From Xanthobacteraceae bacterium (GTDB lineage Bacteria > Pseudomonadota > Alphaproteobacteria > Rhizobiales > Xanthobacteraceae): 34,446 bases of DNA. The notes below the pieces were generated by a model. The model had not been told where the DNA came from and made no database searches. It was given only the letters and a program-made list of their open reading frames with translations. Below are positions 32,319 through 34,446 of this stretch, piece by piece. A program made the position numbers and the translations under genes. Location: assembly GCA_024508855.1 (NCBI GenBank), contig JANINJ010000052.1:1-34446 (forward strand). The letters are read 5' to 3'. Each line of letters starts with the position of its first letter. The first letter of the stretch is position 1.

Positions 32319-32356
32319 CCGAAAATGGTTTCGTCGCCGAAAGTTTTGTTTCGTCG
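32319..32356. repeat. Tandem direct repeats in the leader of the ECF sigma gene
   Basis: CCGAAAATGGTTTCGTCG (32319-32336) is followed directly by CCGAAAGTTTTGTTTCGTCG (32337-32356). The repeated half-sites CCGAAA and TTTCGTCG are arranged as direct repeats. They lie 85 to 120 bp upstream of the sigma start, as expected for a regulator or response-regulator binding site. OmpR-type regulators such as the neighbour bind direct repeats. Confidence 0.5.
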
Positions 32357-32415
32357 CGCCGGGCAAAATGAAATAATTGGGCAAATTGCCGCGAGCGGCA
32401 GCAATAAAATGTCGG

Positions 32416-33156
32416 TCAGACCTTCTCGGTCGGCGAAAACAGGTATCCACCGCCCCGGATGGTCCGGATGACCGACGGCTTCGCCGGATCCGGCTCGATT
32501 TTCCGGCGAATTCGCATGATCCGCAGGTCCACTGCCCGGTCGAATGCTTCGGCATCGCGGGCATTGGCCAATTCGAGCAGCCGTTCGCGCGACAGCACCC
32601 GCTTCGGATTGGCCGCGAAAACCTTGAGCAGGCCGAATTCCGATGCGGTCAGCGGATGCTCGTTGTCCTCGTCGTCGCGCAGCGCCTGGGCTTCTAGATC
32701 GAGCCATTTGGTGCCGAAACGGACCCGTGAATCCGGTGCGGTTTTGGTAGCCGCGGCGACAGGAGCCGGGGTGGTCGATTTGGCAGGCGTCGTTCGCCGC
32801 AGCACCGAGCGGATGCGTGCCATCAATTCACGGAGCTCGCAGGGCTTGGCGATATAATCGTCAGCGCCAAGTTCCAGCCCGACGACGCGATCGATCGGGC
32901 TTGCCGTCGCCGTCAGCATGATGACCGGAACATTCGTTCGCTGCTTGAGGTCGCGAATGATCGAAAGGCCATCCTCCTCCGGCATATTCAGGTCCAGCAC
33001 CACCAGGTCCGGAACCTCGGTGGCGATGGTGCTGCGCAGGCTCCTGCCACCGTCGCACAGCGTCACGGTGAAGCCATGCATGCGCAGATAGTCGCCGACC
33101 ATCTCACGGGCCGAGGGTTCGTCGTCGACAACGATAATGTGTTGGTTTTGGCTCAT
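32416..33156 (-). CDS. OmpR-family response regulator
   Basis: 246 residues from ATG 33156; the frame continues to 33255 only into the kinase gene read in another frame. Receiver domain 1 to about 120: acidic pair Asp11-Asp12 in IIVVDDEPSARE, phosphoacceptor Asp55 in VVLDLNMPE, Thr82 in MLTATAS, Lys104 in YIAKPCEL. A Pro/Ala/Thr-rich linker (about 120-145) joins the winged-helix DNA-binding domain (about 150-242: LTASEFGLLKVFAANPKRVLSRERLL, VDLRIMRIRRKIE, IRTIRGGGYLF). It begins one base after the stop of the upstream kinase gene, so the two form a two-component pair. Likely targets include the adjacent sigma gene (inference). Confidence 0.94.
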   Translation of the reverse strand: MSQNQHIIVVDDEPSAREMVGDYLRMHGFTVTLCDGGRSLRSTIATEVPDLVVLDLNMPEEDGLSIIRDLKQRTNVPVIMLTATASPIDRVVGLELGADDYIAKPCELRELMARIRSVLRRTTPAKSTTPAPVAAATKTAPDSRVRFGTKWLDLEAQALRDDEDNEHPLTASEFGLLKVFAANPKRVLSRERLLELANARDAEAFDRAVDLRIMRIRRKIEPDPAKPSVIRTIRGGGYLFSPTEKV

Positions 33157-33157
33157 G

Positions 33158-34444
33158 TCAGGATGGTGAAGCTTCCGGAAGTAGGATGGTGAACGTCGAG
33201 CCCTGCCCGGGGCCGGCGCTGTCGGCGGTGATCTGTCCGCCGTGCATGTCGACAATACGCTTCACGATGGACAATCCAAGCCCGGTTGAGCTTTCGCCGG
33301 CGGTCGGTTTGGCGGAGAGGCGCTGGAAGCGGCCGAACAGGCGGCCGATGTCCTCCGGCGAAAGACCGGCACCCCGATCGGTGACGCGGATTGTAGTGCC
33401 ATCGGCATTATGCACCACGACGACGGAAATGTTACCGCCGATCGGGCTGTACTTGATCGCGTTGCTGATCAGATTGTCGATCGCCTCGCGCATGCGGTCG
33501 GCGTCGCACATGGCGATGTGATCCGGTTCCGCCGACACCTCGATGACCTGCTGCTTGTTCATCGCCGGCAACCGGTTGGCTTCCGCGACGTCGTTGACGA
33601 GTGCGCCGATATCGACCGGCTCGCGACGAATGGTGATGTCGAAGGCATCGGCCATGGCGTCGGAAATCAGGTGATCGACCATGGAGGTGAGGCGCCTGGT
33701 CGCGTCGCGGATATGGGCGACCTGTGCGCCGACGCTTTCCCGCGAGGCTTCGGCACCGATCAGTTCGGTCAGCATCTCGGTCCGGCCGAGGATGACGCCG
33801 AGCGGATTTTTCAGGTCGTGCGCGACGGTGCCGAGAATTTCGTTCTTGAAACCGTTGGCGCGCTGCAGCCGCAGCCACTGCGCCGACAATCTCCGATTGG
33901 CGAGCATCAGCGCGCGGGTCCGCTGCGCGACGCGATCCTCAAGCTGGGTATTGGCGGCGTGCAACTGTTGATACAGGATCACGTTGTCGAACGCGATCGA
34001 GAGCCGGCTCGAGAAAATCTCCACCAGCGAACGATCGGTGTCGGACAACGGCCGTTCCGCCTGCAGCAGGACGATCACTTCGCGGCCGCTGCCGGTGCGT
34101 ACGTAAAGCACGGTGCGTTGATCGACAAACTCATGCTTGCGGCGCCGGAAAGCATCCTCGACCATCTGCCGCAGATCGGGATCGAGCGGTTTCTGCCCGG
34201 TCTCGGCGATGAAACGGCTGTAGCAGCCGGAGCCCGCCAGCACCGAGAAGTCATCGCCGATCACGCCGCCGTCGCGCAGCACCAGAATCCCTGCGCAATC
34301 GACGTTGAGCAGCGATGCGATCTGCGTCAGAACGCCTTCGGCAAGGCGCTGCATCGAGCGGAAATCGTACAGCGTCGAAGCCGCATCGATGATGATCTCG
34401 AGGCCGCGCCGGGTCTGCACCATGCGTTCGAGTTGCTGATAGCT
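33158..34444 (-). CDS. Sensor histidine kinase with DUF3369 domain, 5' end outside the window
   Basis: The frame is still open at the window edge (QQLERMVQTRRGLE reads through the Met at 34423), so the N-terminus is missing; in this family it is usually a receiver domain. Visible order: DUF3369 sensory domain (MQRLAEGVLTQIASLLNVDCAGILVLRD, SRFIAETGQKPLDPDL, ERPLSDTDRSLVEIFSSRLSIAFDNVILYQQLHAAN in parts), a coiled segment, HisKA with the phospho-His in GTVAHDLKNPLGVIL, then HATPase_c with N box AIDNLISNAIKYSP, G1 TDRGAGLSPED, F box FGRFQRL and G2 STGLGLSIVKRI. No transmembrane segment is visible. The ligand of DUF3369 is not known. Confidence 0.92.
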   Translation of the reverse strand, partial: SYQQLERMVQTRRGLEIIIDAASTLYDFRSMQRLAEGVLTQIASLLNVDCAGILVLRDGGVIGDDFSVLAGSGCYSRFIAETGQKPLDPDLRQMVEDAFRRRKHEFVDQRTVLYVRTGSGREVIVLLQAERPLSDTDRSLVEIFSSRLSIAFDNVILYQQLHAANTQLEDRVAQRTRALMLANRRLSAQWLRLQRANGFKNEILGTVAHDLKNPLGVILGRTEMLTELIGAEASRESVGAQVAHIRDATRRLTSMVDHLISDAMADAFDITIRREPVDIGALVNDVAEANRLPAMNKQQVIEVSAEPDHIAMCDADRMREAIDNLISNAIKYSPIGGNISVVVVHNADGTTIRVTDRGAGLSPEDIGRLFGRFQRLSAKPTAGESSTGLGLSIVKRIVDMHGGQITADSAGPGQGSTFTILLPEASPS

Positions 34445-34446
34445 GC

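Overview
The window looks like chromosomal DNA of a high-GC alphaproteobacterium, most probably of the Bradyrhizobium/Rhodopseudomonas/Afipia group (Nitrobacteraceae). This is inferred from codon use, from a complete Sox thiosulfate-oxidation cluster next to a persulfide dioxygenase, from several branched-chain and general amino-acid binding proteins, and from two kinds of short palindromic repeat that I associate with Rhizobiales genomes. No rRNA, tRNA, CRISPR array, prophage or transposase is visible.

Layout. 1-4.8 kb: the 3' end of a CrtC/AttH lipocalin-like protein; a lone branched-chain-type ABC binding protein closed by a clear terminator; glutamate dehydrogenase (gdhA); and a convergent LysR regulator. 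4.8-5.4 kb: a gap that holds a short ORF broken by one in-frame TGA, with a perfect 20-bp palindrome just after it. 5.4-16.6 kb: the sulfur region. On the minus strand, running away from 15.05 kb, are soxC, soxD, soxX, soxY, soxZ, soxA, soxK, soxB, two secreted DsrE-like proteins and a secreted GlcG/HbpS-like protein. They are followed, behind a separate promoter region, by a persulfide dioxygenase-rhodanese fusion and a dual-specificity-type phosphatase. On the plus strand, divergent from soxC, are an ArsR-family repressor with the two cysteines expected of a persulfide sensor (SoxR/SqrR/BigR type) and a translationally coupled SoxH metallohydrolase.

16.6-22.9 kb: a KdgT-type permease, a DUF938 methyltransferase, a nitronate monooxygenase, two MFS transporters separated by an NTF2-like protein, and a convergent VOC (glyoxalase-fold) protein. 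23.0-26.7 kb: a His-rich secreted protein, an AhpD/CMD-family protein, and two acyl-CoA dehydrogenases that look like a heteromeric pair (the second lacks the catalytic Glu). Two copies of a palindromic repeat flank the second dehydrogenase. 26.8-31.3 kb, all minus strand: AapJ-like amino-acid binding protein, an L,D-transpeptidase, and the cyanide-insensitive bd-type quinol oxidase operon cioA-cioB with its 44-aa DUF2474 subunit. 31.6 kb to the end, all minus strand: an ECF sigma factor, an OmpR-type response regulator, and a DUF3369 histidine kinase cut by the window edge.

How it fits together (inference). SoxXA with SoxK loads thiosulfate onto the SoxY cysteine (SoxYZ carrier), SoxB releases sulfate, and SoxCD oxidises the remaining sulfane sulfur. 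The two exported DsrE-like proteins are candidate periplasmic sulfur carriers, the cytoplasmic persulfide dioxygenase-rhodanese handles glutathione persulfide, and the ArsR-type repressor would switch the region on when persulfides accumulate. No SoxVW/CcdA-type reductant pathway is in the window. The Sox cluster is of a known type; the less usual parts are the DsrE pair with the HbpS-like protein at its end, the KdgT permease beside soxH, and the TGA-interrupted ORF at 5.0 kb.
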